Shown here piece by piece: positions 25,821 to 34,775 of a stretch of 55,169 nucleotides of DNA. The position numbers and the translations under genes are program-made. The notes beneath the pieces were generated by a model. It ran no database searches, was not told where the DNA came from, and worked only from the letters and a program-made list of their open reading frames with translations. Numbering within the stretch: position 1 is the first letter of the stretch; each line of letters opens with the position of its first letter. This DNA is from Pseudomonadota bacterium (GTDB lineage: Bacteria; Pseudomonadota; Gammaproteobacteria; Burkholderiales; Thiobacillaceae), in assembly GCA_030836725.1 (NCBI GenBank), contig JAUPLV010000001.1, forward strand, positions 1 to 55,169. The letters are read 5' to 3'.

Positions 25821-27140
25821 TCATGAATCGATCGAAATGGGGCCTGAAGAGGGTGCAAAATGTACTACCCGCTGCGGGAAGGGAATCTCGATTCCGGCAG
25901 CCTTGAAACCCCGCCAGATGGCCCAGTTGATGTCGGATCGCAGGTTGTTTTGCCCTTCGCCCGCGTCGCGGATCCACACGGCCAGTTCCAGCAGAACGCC
26001 ATTATCCGCGAACTCCTTGAGAAACACCCTGGGCAGGCTGTCGGGATCGTCGAGAATCACCCGCTGCTGGCTGCGCGCCGCTTCCAGCATCAACGCCTCC
26101 GCCCGTTCAAGATCGGCATCGTAGGAGACCTGCACCGGAAGAGAAATCCGGACGTTGGGTCTGGTCAGCGAGTGATTGACCACCGTCTGCGTGATCAGGG
26201 TTTCGTTGGGCACGATGCTTTCGGTTCCGTCGAATGCTTTCAACAAGGTGTAACGCGTGTTGATCTGGCTGACTTCGCCATATTTGTTGTCGACGGTGAC
26301 CATATCCCCGATACGCACCGAGCGATCAAGCAGGATGATGAATCCGGACACATAGTTGCTGGCTACCTTTTGCAGACCGAAGCCGATGCCCACCCCGAGT
26401 GCGCCGCCGAACACCGACAGCACCGTGAGATCGATCCCCACCGCGGGCAGCGCCACCAGCACCGCCAGGATCAGGAAGACCGTGCGCACCGCCTTCGACA
26501 GCGCCATGCGCAGCGACAGGTTCAGTTGCGTAACGCCCATCAGGCGGCGCTCGACCAGGCGCCCCAGCATCAGCGCCGCGATGATCGCTACCACGATCAC
26601 CGCCGCCGCCTGCAACAGCAGCCACAGCGAGAAGCGATGGCTTCCCGACTGGAACGACAGTGCTTCCATTGCGGCGTGAATGCGCGGCAACAAACCGGTG
26701 ATGTGCAGCGCAAACGCGCCCCAGATCAGCCAGGCCGCCGAACGCTCCCACACTTTGAGCGACTCGCGCGGCTCGAATACGTAGCGCAGCGAATAAATCG
26801 CCAGCCGCACACCCACCAGCGACAGCAGCAGCGGCACCGCCAGGTTCAACAGATGGGTATTGGCCAGCCACACGCCCGCAAGGTCGCGCCCGAGCAGCAG
26901 CGCCAGCAGCATGAGGAGCGGAACGCCGACCCGATGCATCCCCCCGCGCCCGGCCGTCCACAGGGCGCCGGTTTTATCGAGATAGGGATGGATCAAGCGC
27001 ATCGCACCCCAGGCCGCCAGCGCACACGCCGCCAGGACGCCGGCTTGCCACAGCAAGGTTGAGTTATACCCGGCCTCGATGAGGGGCGTCAGGAGGTTGT
27101 CGAAAGGAAGAGGTTTGGCCAAGGCGGTCTCGAAATTCAT
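25821..27140 (-). CDS. MscS family mechanosensitive channel
   Basis: A 439-residue membrane protein with about six predicted helices in the first 250 residues and then the MscS pore and beta domain. The pore-lining region reads VFGGALGVGIGFGLQKVASNYVSGFIILLDRS in overall pattern (Gly/Ala-rich TM3), followed by the beta-domain R-I-G-D-x-V-T-V-D, YGEVSQINTRYT and VPNETLI. Such channels open under membrane tension and release solutes on osmotic downshock. The extra N-terminal helices make it larger than E. coli MscS (286). It lies upstream of the desaturase remnant on the same strand. Confidence 0.9.
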   Translation of the reverse strand: MNFETALAKPLPFDNLLTPLIEAGYNSTLLWQAGVLAACALAAWGAMRLIHPYLDKTGALWTAGRGGMHRVGVPLLMLLALLLGRDLAGVWLANTHLLNLAVPLLLSLVGVRLAIYSLRYVFEPRESLKVWERSAAWLIWGAFALHITGLLPRIHAAMEALSFQSGSHRFSLWLLLQAAAVIVVAIIAALMLGRLVERRLMGVTQLNLSLRMALSKAVRTVFLILAVLVALPAVGIDLTVLSVFGGALGVGIGFGLQKVASNYVSGFIILLDRSVRIGDMVTVDNKYGEVSQINTRYTLLKAFDGTESIVPNETLITQTVVNHSLTRPNVRISLPVQVSYDADLERAEALMLEAARSQQRVILDDPDSLPRVFLKEFADNGVLLELAVWIRDAGEGQNNLRSDINWAIWRGFKAAGIEIPFPQRVVHFAPSSGPISIDS

Positions 27141-27202
27141 GCGTGCGGTTCACCCGGTTTTCCACCGGGCAGGCGTGACCGGATGATAAAAGGTTTGCTT
27201 CC

Positions 27203-29014
27203 TTAATGTGTAAAATCGGCGTACATCGCCTCGACTGCGTCCTTGTAACGGCCAAGAACCTGGTTGCGTTTGACCTTGAGGGTGGGCGTCAACAAACCGT
27301 CATCCACCGTCCACGGTTTGAGTTCCGGATGCACGCGGCGGATCTGCGCGTAGCCCGGAAAAGCCCCAAGGTGGCCGGCGACGCGCCGGGTCAACGCTTT
27401 CAGCACGCCGGGATCGCTCAGGGCCGCCGGGTGTGTCGGGTCAACATCGAAGCCTGCTGCAAAAACCGGCCAGTGTTCCTCGTTGAGAACGATCAGGGCA
27501 GCGAGATAGGGCCGGCCTTCGCCAACGATCATCACCTGCTCGAACAACGGGTCAAGCAGGATGCTCGACTCCATCTCGGACGGCGACACCTTCTCGCCGT
27601 TGCTCAGCACGATGATGTCCTTGATCCGGCCAACCAGGGTGATATAGCCCTGTGCATCGACGCTGGCCTGGTCGCCGGTGTGCAGCCAGCCGTCGGCGTC
27701 GATCATGGCGCGGGTGGCGGCCTCGTCCTTCCAGTATCCGCGCATCACGCAACGGCTGCGGGTCAGCAGCTCGTCGTCGTCGCCGATCTTCACCTCGACG
27801 CCGGGCAGGGGCTTGCCGATGCTGGCGGGCCGGCTGGAATGCGGGCGGTTGACGCTCACCACCGGACCGGCCTCGGTGAGCCCGTAACCCTGGTAGATCG
27901 GCACGCCGAGGCCGATGAAAACGCGCGCAATGTCGGGCGACAGCGCCGCGCCGCCGGAAATCGCCACCTTCAGGCGGCCGCCCAGCTTGTGCATGATGGG
28001 GAGCGCCACCCGCTTCCGCAGCATCGGCCACAGCAGCAATTCGGGATGCCAGCCCGCCCGTCCCTGCTGGCGCTCAAAGCGCCGCCAGCCGACCCGGACC
28101 GCCAGATTGAATATTTTTGCGGCAAGCGGCCCCTTCTTCGCCAGCCCCCCCTGGATGCGGCCATAGACGAGCTCGTAAATGCGCGGCACCGAGATCAGCA
28201 CGGTGGGGCGGATATCCCGCAAATCCTGCGCCAGTTGGGCGATGGATCGCGCATACGCGACTTCGGCGCCAAGCAGCATCGGCAGGTAGTAACCCGCGGT
28301 GCGTTCCAGGGTGTGGGACAGCGGCAGGAAGGACAAAAACACCTCATCCGGCCCGAAATCCGCGCATTGCGATGCGTAGAAGGCGTTCCACAGCATGTTG
28401 CCGTGCGTCAGCATCACCCCCTTGGGGCGCCCGGTGGTACCCGAGGTGTACACGATGCTCGCCAGCATGCCGGCATCCAGGCGGGGCTCGGCCGCCGGTG
28501 CGCCGGCTGCCTCAAGCCAGTCGGCCGCGACCACGAAGCGCGACTTGCAGTCGGCCTGTCCGTTTTCAGGCTCGGTCAGGCTGACGATGCATTCCAGGGT
28601 GTGCGACGCGGCCGCGATCTCGGCCAGCCTGTTGTGCTGAAACCGGCCCTCGACCAGCAGCAGCCGGGCTTCGGCATGGTCGATGATGTAGGCCGCATTG
28701 TCGGGCCGGTCGTCTGGGTAGAGCGGCACCGTCACCAGACCCAGCCCCAGCGCGGCCTGATCGAAGATTACCCACTCGACGCTGTTTCTCAGCATCAGCG
28801 CAACGCGGTCGCCCTGCACTAGCCCTTCCCGCGCCAGCGCCGCCTGCCAGCGCGCCACCTGCGCCGCCATCTGCGCCCAGGTGAAGCTCACCCAGCTGCC
28901 GCGGGCCTCGTCGAACTGGCGATAGGCCAGCCGATCGGGCGTCGCCGCGACGCGTGCGCGAAACAGGCCGCATAGCGTGGCAAGCGAATCGGGATGGAGC
29001 GACACAGCCGTCAT
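27203..29014 (-). CDS. AMP-forming long-chain acyl-CoA synthetase
   Basis: A 603-residue ANL-superfamily enzyme that activates a carboxylic acid with ATP and loads it onto CoA. The P-loop-like motif YTSGTTGRPKGVMLTHGN (about 190-207), the YGLTEAGP motif, the hinge-type DGWLHTGD and GRIKDIIVLSNGEKVSP, and a C-terminal Lys in TPTLKVKRNQV are present. The pattern and length match long-chain (FadD/FAA1-like) synthetases. The substrate cannot be fixed from sequence. It is on the same strand as the RsmB gene, 59 bp downstream of it. Confidence 0.9.
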   Translation of the reverse strand: MTAVSLHPDSLATLCGLFRARVAATPDRLAYRQFDEARGSWVSFTWAQMAAQVARWQAALAREGLVQGDRVALMLRNSVEWVIFDQAALGLGLVTVPLYPDDRPDNAAYIIDHAEARLLLVEGRFQHNRLAEIAAASHTLECIVSLTEPENGQADCKSRFVVAADWLEAAGAPAAEPRLDAGMLASIVYTSGTTGRPKGVMLTHGNMLWNAFYASQCADFGPDEVFLSFLPLSHTLERTAGYYLPMLLGAEVAYARSIAQLAQDLRDIRPTVLISVPRIYELVYGRIQGGLAKKGPLAAKIFNLAVRVGWRRFERQQGRAGWHPELLLWPMLRKRVALPIMHKLGGRLKVAISGGAALSPDIARVFIGLGVPIYQGYGLTEAGPVVSVNRPHSSRPASIGKPLPGVEVKIGDDDELLTRSRCVMRGYWKDEAATRAMIDADGWLHTGDQASVDAQGYITLVGRIKDIIVLSNGEKVSPSEMESSILLDPLFEQVMIVGEGRPYLAALIVLNEEHWPVFAAGFDVDPTHPAALSDPGVLKALTRRVAGHLGAFPGYAQIRRVHPELKPWTVDDGLLTPTLKVKRNQVLGRYKDAVEAMYADFTH

Positions 29015-29073
29015 ATCGGATCGTCAAGCATCGGAGGCGAACATTGCAGTCATAGCCGCAAAGCCATGGCGGA

Positions 29074-30324
29074 TCAAGCAGCGCCGCCCTTGACCAGGGC
29101 CGCGGCGAAAAATCCGTCGGTGCCGTGCACTGCGGGAGACAGCTTCAGCATGGCGCCGGTATCGAGCGGAATCCTGTGCTGCGCCAGCAACCCGTTCACC
29201 GGATGCAGGGTGAACCCGCCTTCGGCCAGCAGTCCTTCGACGATGGCCTCGTTCTCCTCCCGCAGCAGGCTGCAGGTGGCATAAACCAGCCGGCCGCCGG
29301 GTTTCAGCAGTTTCGCCGCCGAGCGCAGGATGGCCGCCTGTTTTTGCGTCAACTCGTCGATGCTCTCGGGCGACTGGCGGAATTTCAGGTCGGGATTGCG
29401 GCGCAGCGTACCCAGGCCCGAGCACGGCGCATCGACCAGCACACGGTCGAGCTTGCCTGCCAGACGCTTCACCCGGGTGTCGTTCTCCGACGCAATCAGT
29501 TGCGGCATCACATTGGACAGGCCCGAGCGCGCCAGCCGCGGCTTCAGGTTGGTCAAGCGCTTTTCAGCCACATCGAACGCATACAGGCGTCCGGTCGACG
29601 CCATCATCGCGCCGATGGCGAGCGTCTTGCCGCCGGCGCCGGCACAGAAATCGCACACCATTTCGCCGCGCCGCGCGCCCAGCAGCAGCGCCAGCAACTG
29701 GCTGCCCTCATCCTGAACCTCGATGCTGCCGTCAAGAAACAGCGGATGGCGGTTGATGGCCGGGTGCTCCTTGAGACGAATGCCCCAGGGTGAAAACGGC
29801 GTCGCCACGGCGGCGATGCCGGCCACCGTCAGCTGCGCCAGCACCGCATCGCGCTCGGCCTTGAACGCGTTCACCCGCAGGTCGAGCGGCGCGGTCTGCT
29901 GCAGCGCCCGCCCCAGCGCGAGAATGTCGGCATCGCTCATGTCAGGCCGCAGCTTGTCGACCACCCAGTCGGGCAACTCGGCCGCCACGCCCAGCGGCAG
30001 GTTGTCGGTGGCGGCATCGCGAATATGCTGCACCAACTCGGGCTTGGCGAATCGTTCCAGGGTGGCGCCGCTGACGCCGCGCGACTTGATCAGCCAGGCG
30101 ACGATCAGCGTGCGCGGATTGGCGGCAGGCACCACCACCGACAGATAGCGATAACGCCGCAGCACGCCGAACACCGCCTCGGCGACAAACGCGCGGTCAT
30201 GCGAGCCGAGCTTTTTGTGTTCGCGGAAAAACGCCGACAGTACGGCATCGGCGGGCCGCTTGAAATCCAGCACCAGATCGAGCGCCTGGGTGGCGAGTTG
30301 CAACAAGGGGGGATTCAGTTCCAT
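29074..30324 (-). CDS. RsmB/NOP2-type rRNA (cytosine-5) methyltransferase
   Basis: A 416-residue SAM-dependent m5C methyltransferase. The N-terminal NusB-like helical region (1-130) precedes a Rossmann domain with CDFCAGAGGKTLAIGAMM (SAM loop), DAPCSGLGTLRRNPDLKF (first Cys, product release) and YATCSLLREENE (nucleophilic Cys). RsmB modifies C967 of 16S rRNA in E. coli. The family has close paralogues (RsmF, RlmI-like), so the exact target is inference. It overlaps nothing and is followed by the acyl-CoA synthetase 59 bp later. Confidence 0.88.
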   Translation of the reverse strand: MELNPPLLQLATQALDLVLDFKRPADAVLSAFFREHKKLGSHDRAFVAEAVFGVLRRYRYLSVVVPAANPRTLIVAWLIKSRGVSGATLERFAKPELVQHIRDAATDNLPLGVAAELPDWVVDKLRPDMSDADILALGRALQQTAPLDLRVNAFKAERDAVLAQLTVAGIAAVATPFSPWGIRLKEHPAINRHPLFLDGSIEVQDEGSQLLALLLGARRGEMVCDFCAGAGGKTLAIGAMMASTGRLYAFDVAEKRLTNLKPRLARSGLSNVMPQLIASENDTRVKRLAGKLDRVLVDAPCSGLGTLRRNPDLKFRQSPESIDELTQKQAAILRSAAKLLKPGGRLVYATCSLLREENEAIVEGLLAEGGFTLHPVNGLLAQHRIPLDTGAMLKLSPAVHGTDGFFAAALVKGGAA

Positions 30325-30466
30325 GCGCGCTTTCCGGGATTGGCATCCGCGTGATTGACCATCGTGACAGCGCGCATTATCCCTCAGCGGGCAAGCGCGC
30401 AGCCCCTCCGCGCGTCGTCAGTCGCGCGCGACCAACAATATCGATCGCTTTAAAAACAAAAACATG

Positions 30467-30530
30467 ATCCGCGAAGAGCGCGAAGAAACGCCAGGGCTTT
30501 ACTTCGCGCCCCTTCGCGTCCTTCGCGGAT
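30467..30530. repeat. Imperfect inverted repeat with CTTCGCG units
   Basis: A pair of 19-base arms, 17 of 19 complementary, separated by 26 bases, in the 321-bp gap 30325-30645 between rsmB and htpX. The right side has three CTTCGCG units at 30502, 30512 and 30521. It looks like a dispersed palindromic repeat. I see nothing else in the gap. Confidence 0.55.
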
Positions 30531-30645
30531 ATAAAGCGCGGCAGTTGACCGGGCTGAAGCCGGCCGATAAGCCCCCCAAGCCAGAGGAAACGCCAGCGCC
30601 AGCAGCAGGGTTGGCGCTGCGTGCGCTCATGCCGCGATCCTCTGT

Positions 30646-31530
30646 TCAGTCGAACGACTGCACCGCGCGCAATGCGGCGATGCGCTCTTCCAGCGGCGGG
30701 TGCGTCATGAACAGGCGCTTCAGTCCGCTGGCGCCGCCGCCGCTGATGCCGAATGCGGCCATCTTCTCCGGAAGCGGCGCCGGGTGCAGGCTGTTGAGAC
30801 GCTCGAGCGCGGAGATCATGGCCTGCTTGCCGGCGAGCGAGGCGCCGCCGCGGTCGGCGCGGAATTCACGCTGGCGAGAGAACCACATCACGATGATCGA
30901 GGCGAGAATGCCGAGCACCAGTTCGGCGACGATCATGGTGACGAAGTACGCCGGCCCGTGGCCGCGCTCGTTCTTGAACACCACGCGGTCGACGGTATGG
31001 CCGATGACGCGCGAGAGGAACATCACGAAGGTGTTCACCACGCCCTGGATCAGCGCCAGCGTCACCATGTCGCCGTTGGCGACGTGGGCAATTTCATGGC
31101 CGATCACCGCTTCGGCCTCCTGCCGCGTCATGGTGCTCAAGAGGCCGGCGGACACCGCGACCAGCGCGTTGTTCCTGTTCATGCCGGTGGCGAAGGCGTT
31201 GACTTCGGGCGAAGGGAAGATGCCGACTTCGGGCATGCCGATGCCCGCATCCGCGGCGTATTTCTTGACGGTCTCGACCAGCCAGAACTCGGTCGAATTC
31301 GATGGCGTCTCGATCACCTGAACGCCCATCGATTTCTTCGCCATCCATTTCGAGATCGCAAGCGAAATCAGCGAACCGCCAAAGCCCATCACCGCCGCGA
31401 AGATCAGCAGCGAAGTCAGGTTCAAACCCTGCGCGGTGAGATAGGGCTCGACGCCCAGGATGCGCATGGTGATCGACAGCACCAGCACGATCGCCATGTT
31501 GGTAGCCAAAAACAACAGAATCCGTTTCAT
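30646..31530 (-). CDS. htpX: Membrane zinc protease HtpX
   Basis: A 294-residue M48 metalloprotease. Two N-terminal membrane helices precede the zinc motif HEIAH at 145-149; two more follow, and a third ligand Glu lies in SRQREFRADRGGA. HtpX degrades misfolded membrane proteins with FtsH. The start at 31530 (MKRILLFLATN) has GGAGA eight bases upstream and equals the E. coli length. It is transcribed away from the NhaR-like regulator, with about 118 bp between their starts, which suggests shared control. Confidence 0.95.
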   Translation of the reverse strand: MKRILLFLATNMAIVLVLSITMRILGVEPYLTAQGLNLTSLLIFAAVMGFGGSLISLAISKWMAKKSMGVQVIETPSNSTEFWLVETVKKYAADAGIGMPEVGIFPSPEVNAFATGMNRNNALVAVSAGLLSTMTRQEAEAVIGHEIAHVANGDMVTLALIQGVVNTFVMFLSRVIGHTVDRVVFKNERGHGPAYFVTMIVAELVLGILASIIVMWFSRQREFRADRGGASLAGKQAMISALERLNSLHPAPLPEKMAAFGISGGGASGLKRLFMTHPPLEERIAALRAVQSFD

Positions 31531-31620
31531 AGGTGTTCTCCAATCGAACAGACAAGTCAGCAATAGACACAGGATACGCCCGAAAGTATCCCAATAAAAT
31601 TCGATTTTTATGCCAATATG

Positions 31621-31637
31621 ATTCGTATTTATCGAAT
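31621..31637. promoter_or_regulatory. Candidate LysR-type operator (ATTCG-N7-CGAAT)
   Basis: A dyad ATTCG-N7-CGAAT containing the T-N11-A pattern of LysR regulators, 12 bp before the NhaR-like start. A further ATTCGAT lies at 31599-31605. It sits in the divergent htpX/regulator gap, the usual place for an autoregulatory site. Confidence 0.5.
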
Positions 31638-31648
31638 CGAGTACGGGC

Positions 31649-32554
31649 ATGCTCAATTTTAAACATCTGTATTACTTCCACACCGTGGCCAAGGCGGGCG
31701 CGGTCAATCGCGCCGCGGAAAAACTGCACCTGACCCCGCAGACGCTATCCGGCCAGATCAGCACCTTTGAAACGCGCCTTGGCACGCCGCTGTTTCGCCG
31801 CAGCGGGCGGCGGCTGGAACTGACCGACGCGGGAAAGATGGCGCTGGCGTATGCCGACGAAATTTTCCAGGTGGGCGCCGAACTGGAGGATGTGCTGCAG
31901 AACAGGTCATCCGCCCGCATGGCGACTTTCCGCGTCGGTGTCGCCGACGCCGTGCCCAAAAGCATCGCCCACCAGTTGATCGCGCCCGGACTGCTGATCG
32001 AGGAGCCGACCCGGCTGATCTGCACGGAAAACCGTCTGGAGCGGTTGCTGGCGGATCTGGCGATCCATCGGCTGGACATGGTTCTGGCCGACCGGCCACT
32101 GCCTCCCAACATGGACATCAAGGGCTACAGCCATCCGCTCGGCGAATGCGGCATCGGTTTTTTCGCCACCGCCGAACTGGCCGCCCGGCTGGCCGGAACC
32201 TTTCCGCAGCGCCTGGACGGCGCGCCGCTGCTGCTTCCCGGCGAGGAAAGCGCGCTCCGCGCGCCGCTGCTGCGCTGGCTAGAACGGCAAGGCGTGCAGC
32301 CCAACATCGTCGGCGAATTCGACGACAGCGCACTGATGCAGGCGTTCGGCGGCGCGGGAGCCGGGGTGTTTCCCGTGCCGATGACCAGCACTGCGGCAAT
32401 GGCGCTGCCGCCCGGCCTGCTCAAGCTGGGCGAAACACAGGAAGTGCGCGAACATTTTTTTGCGATTTCAGTGGAACGGCGCCTGCGTCACCCGGCGGTG
32501 GTGGCCATCAGCGAAGCGGCGCGGTTGACGCTGTTTGCCCGGCCGCCTGCCTGA
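31649..32554 (+). CDS. LysR-type regulator, NhaR-like
   Basis: A 301-residue regulator with an N-terminal winged helix-turn-helix (NFKHLYYFHTVAKAGAVNRAAE through LTPQTLSGQI) and a C-terminal effector domain. The closest family from motifs is NhaR: HLYYF at the start, LTPQTLSGQIS, GECGIGFF, LLLPGEESALRAPLL and GEFDDSALMQAFG. NhaR in E. coli controls the Na+/H+ antiporter nhaA in response to Na+ and pH. No antiporter lies nearby; its divergent neighbour is htpX, so its target may be envelope stress. The gene ends one base before the convergent PIN gene. Confidence 0.85.
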   Translation: MLNFKHLYYFHTVAKAGAVNRAAEKLHLTPQTLSGQISTFETRLGTPLFRRSGRRLELTDAGKMALAYADEIFQVGAELEDVLQNRSSARMATFRVGVADAVPKSIAHQLIAPGLLIEEPTRLICTENRLERLLADLAIHRLDMVLADRPLPPNMDIKGYSHPLGECGIGFFATAELAARLAGTFPQRLDGAPLLLPGEESALRAPLLRWLERQGVQPNIVGEFDDSALMQAFGGAGAGVFPVPMTSTAAMALPPGLLKLGETQEVREHFFAISVERRLRHPAVVAISEAARLTLFARPPA

Positions 32555-33031
32555 TCAGGCAGGCCCGTTCGTCACGGGGGAATCGCATGGCCGCATCGAA
32601 TCGCCCGCACCGGCAACCAGTTCCACCGCCCGGGACGGGTCGATGATTCGAAATCGCAACAGGCGGCGCCGCCGCAATCCGAGCAGCGCACGGTCCTTGC
32701 TGACCAGCACGTCCGCGGATTCGGCATCGGCCAGTTCGAGAAACTTCTGGTCGTCGGCATCGCGACAGCGCGGCAGCGTCCCTGGAGGCGGCGCATCGAC
32801 GCAGTGCGCCAGCGCCCGATAGCGGACCCACAGGCTGGCCTGCGCGGCCGCATCGAGCCGGAAGGCCGGATACGCCAGCACCCGTCGCAGTTCTTCCAGC
32901 GTCGCCTCCGTCACCCGGCATTCGATCATCCCCGATTCCAGCGCCCGCAAAATCGGTTGCGCCGCCGGATCGGAGAAATGCAGCAGGTCGAGCACCACAT
33001 TGGTGTCGATCACCCAGACCGGTTTATTCAA
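32555..33031 (-). CDS. PIN-domain protein (putative toxin component)
   Basis: A 158-residue PIN-fold nuclease-like protein with the acidic residues D9 (VIDTN), E46/E47 (TLEELRR), D91-D94 (RDADDQKF) and D113 (VSKDRALL). PIN proteins of this length are often toxins of type II systems, but no antitoxin gene is adjacent. The gene starts with TTG inside the end of the thioredoxin gene (eight-base overlap), so translation may be coupled to it. Function beyond the fold is unknown. It could be a solitary PIN RNase. Confidence 0.75.
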   Translation of the reverse strand: MNKPVWVIDTNVVLDLLHFSDPAAQPILRALESGMIECRVTEATLEELRRVLAYPAFRLDAAAQASLWVRYRALAHCVDAPPPGTLPRCRDADDQKFLELADAESADVLVSKDRALLGLRRRRLLRFRIIDPSRAVELVAGAGDSMRPCDSPVTNGPA

Positions 33032-33395
33032 GCCCCGTGTGCTCGGCGATGAACTCGCGCACCCAGTGTTCCGGCTTGGCGCTGGAGAACCGCCCGACGA
33101 TCTCGCCCTTGACGAACAGCAGCACGGTGGGGAAGCCGCGTAGGCCGTAGCGTCCCGCGAGTTTCATGTTGTCGCCTTCGTCGACCTCGACCTTGGCCAT
33201 GTGGATCCTGCCGGCGTGATGCGCGATGACGCGCTCCAGCACCGGCGTCAGCGCCCGGCAGGGCGGACACCAGTCGGCCCAGAAGTCGACCAGGACCGGC
33301 AGCGTTCTGGAAGCCTCGATCACGTCGCGGTCGAAGTGTTCAAGATGGGTATCGAAAATCAGGCCCGAAGCAGGGTCGGCGTGTGGATGGGTCAT
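33024..33395 (-). CDS. Thioredoxin-fold protein with CPPC active site
   Basis: A 123-residue thioredoxin-like protein. The active site is WC43-P-P-C46 instead of the CGPC of thioredoxin 1, and the cis-proline loop GFPTVLLF follows. No signal peptide is seen, so it is cytosolic. A change from CGPC to CPPC usually raises the redox potential or alters partners. It overlaps the downstream PIN gene by eight bases. Confidence 0.88.
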   Translation of the reverse strand: MTHPHADPASGLIFDTHLEHFDRDVIEASRTLPVLVDFWADWCPPCRALTPVLERVIAHHAGRIHMAKVEVDEGDNMKLAGRYGLRGFPTVLLFVKGEIVGRFSSAKPEHWVREFIAEHTGLE

Positions 33396-33549
33396 GGGGT
33401 GGAATCCGTCTGTCGTCGTGGTTCGAAATCAATGCCGCCTATTTTGCCTCAAGGACCCGCCGTTTTTGCCGGCGCCGGCCGGGCCAAGCCGGATCCGCCG
33501 CGCAAGAAATCGCTTCACCAGGAGGTCGAAGGGCTGTTATTTTTACGGC

Positions 33550-33959
33550 ATGGAAGCGCGCTTTTATCGAGAACAGGAAATTGCCCGACTGCCGGACTTT
33601 CTTCCCTCCGCCACCTACAACCTGGCGCACACGCTGCTATCGCGCACGGACGGCTGCCTTTTTGTGCCGATCCGCAGCCTTCAGTACATGGCGGTTCTGG
33701 ACGCCGAGGAGTTCATTTTTGTAGACGGCCAGAACAGGGCCTGGGTCGAACTGGCCTGGCAGAATTCCGTCCGCGGGCGCGCAGCGCGCTCGACGAACGG
33801 GTGCCGTTCGAAGTGGCGCATTACACAACGCAGGCCGCGGAAACCATGAAGCGCCTTCCGGCCGAGTTTCTGAAGGCGCTTCAGGTGCTGGCCAAGCGCG
33901 ACCTGCCGCGGCAGGATGCGCGCGTGCTGCCGCTGGTACGCCCTCCCCGCCCGAAGTGA
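33550..33959 (+). pseudogene. Hypothetical protein gene broken by a one-base frameshift
   Basis: Starting at 33550 (MEARFYREQEIARLPDFL) the frame is coding-like through ELAWQN (about codon 72). It then runs into Arg-rich noise, while the +1 frame continues with FRPRARSALDERVPFEV, MKRLPAEFLKALQVL and QDARVLPLVRPPRPK to a stop at 33959. One missing T at about 33765 explains the break. It could be a real pseudogene or a sequencing error. I do not recognise the family; the product would be about 136 residues with no membrane segment. Confidence 0.6.
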
Positions 33960-34067
33960 GGGATGGGCTCCGCACGGGAATAAGCCCGCGAACTTCGCCG
34001 ACTGGACGCCACGGCCACCGCAATGTTAAAAAGCCTGCATGCGCCTCCCCGTCTCCCCCTGCCTACC

Positions 34068-34775
34068 ATGAACGACCACGGTGTTTTTTCCGTCCTGGTC
34101 GTGGAAGACCATGCGGATCTGGCGGCGAACATCGCCGATTTTTTGGAAGGCCATGGCCATCTGGTGGACGTGGCGATGGATGGCGTGACCGGCCTGCATC
34201 TGGCGGTCACCCAGCCCCACGATGTCATCGTGCTCGATCTGATGCTGCCCGGCATCGACGGCCTCACCCTGTGCCGTCGACTGCGCCAGGATGCGCAGTC
34301 CGAAACGCCGGTGCTGATGCTGACCGCGCGCGCCTCGCTGGACGACAAGGTCGCCGGCTTCGGAGAAGGCGCCGATGACTATCTGACCAAACCGTTTGAG
34401 CTGCGCGAGCTGGAACTGCGCCTCGCCGCCCTGGTGCGGCGTGCCAGGAGCGGCGAACGCCTGAACCGGCTGCAGGTGGCCGACCTGGTGTTCGACCTCG
34501 GCGCCCGCGTCGTGCAACGCGCGGGCCGCACGCTCACCCTGCCCCTGCTGCCGCTGCGCATCCTCGAACTGTTGATGAAGCGCTCGCCCAACGTGGTCTG
34601 GCGGCGCGAAATCGAACAGGCCGCCTGGGGGGATTCGCCGCCCGATTCCGATTCCCTGCGGGTGCACATGCACACCCTGCGTGCGGCCATCGACCCACCT
34701 GACCTGCAGCCCCTGCTCCATACCGTGCGCGGAGTTGGCTACCAGCTGAAAGCACCGGATGCCCCGTCTGCATAG
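34068..34775 (+). CDS. OmpR-family response regulator
   Basis: A 235-residue regulator. The receiver domain has the acidic pocket VVEDH, phospho-acceptor D57 in VIVLDLMLPGIDG and K108 in YLTKPFE. The C-terminal winged-helix domain ends VRGVGYQLKA, as in OmpR/PhoB. The start is uncertain: ATG 34068 gives a compact N-terminus, and ATG 34023 would add 15 residues; neither has a strong ribosome site. The downstream kinase overlaps by 17 bases, so they form one pair. The stimulus is unknown, and no target motif is assigned. Confidence 0.9.
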   Translation: MNDHGVFSVLVVEDHADLAANIADFLEGHGHLVDVAMDGVTGLHLAVTQPHDVIVLDLMLPGIDGLTLCRRLRQDAQSETPVLMLTARASLDDKVAGFGEGADDYLTKPFELRELELRLAALVRRARSGERLNRLQVADLVFDLGARVVQRAGRTLTLPLLPLRILELLMKRSPNVVWRREIEQAAWGDSPPDSDSLRVHMHTLRAAIDPPDLQPLLHTVRGVGYQLKAPDAPSA

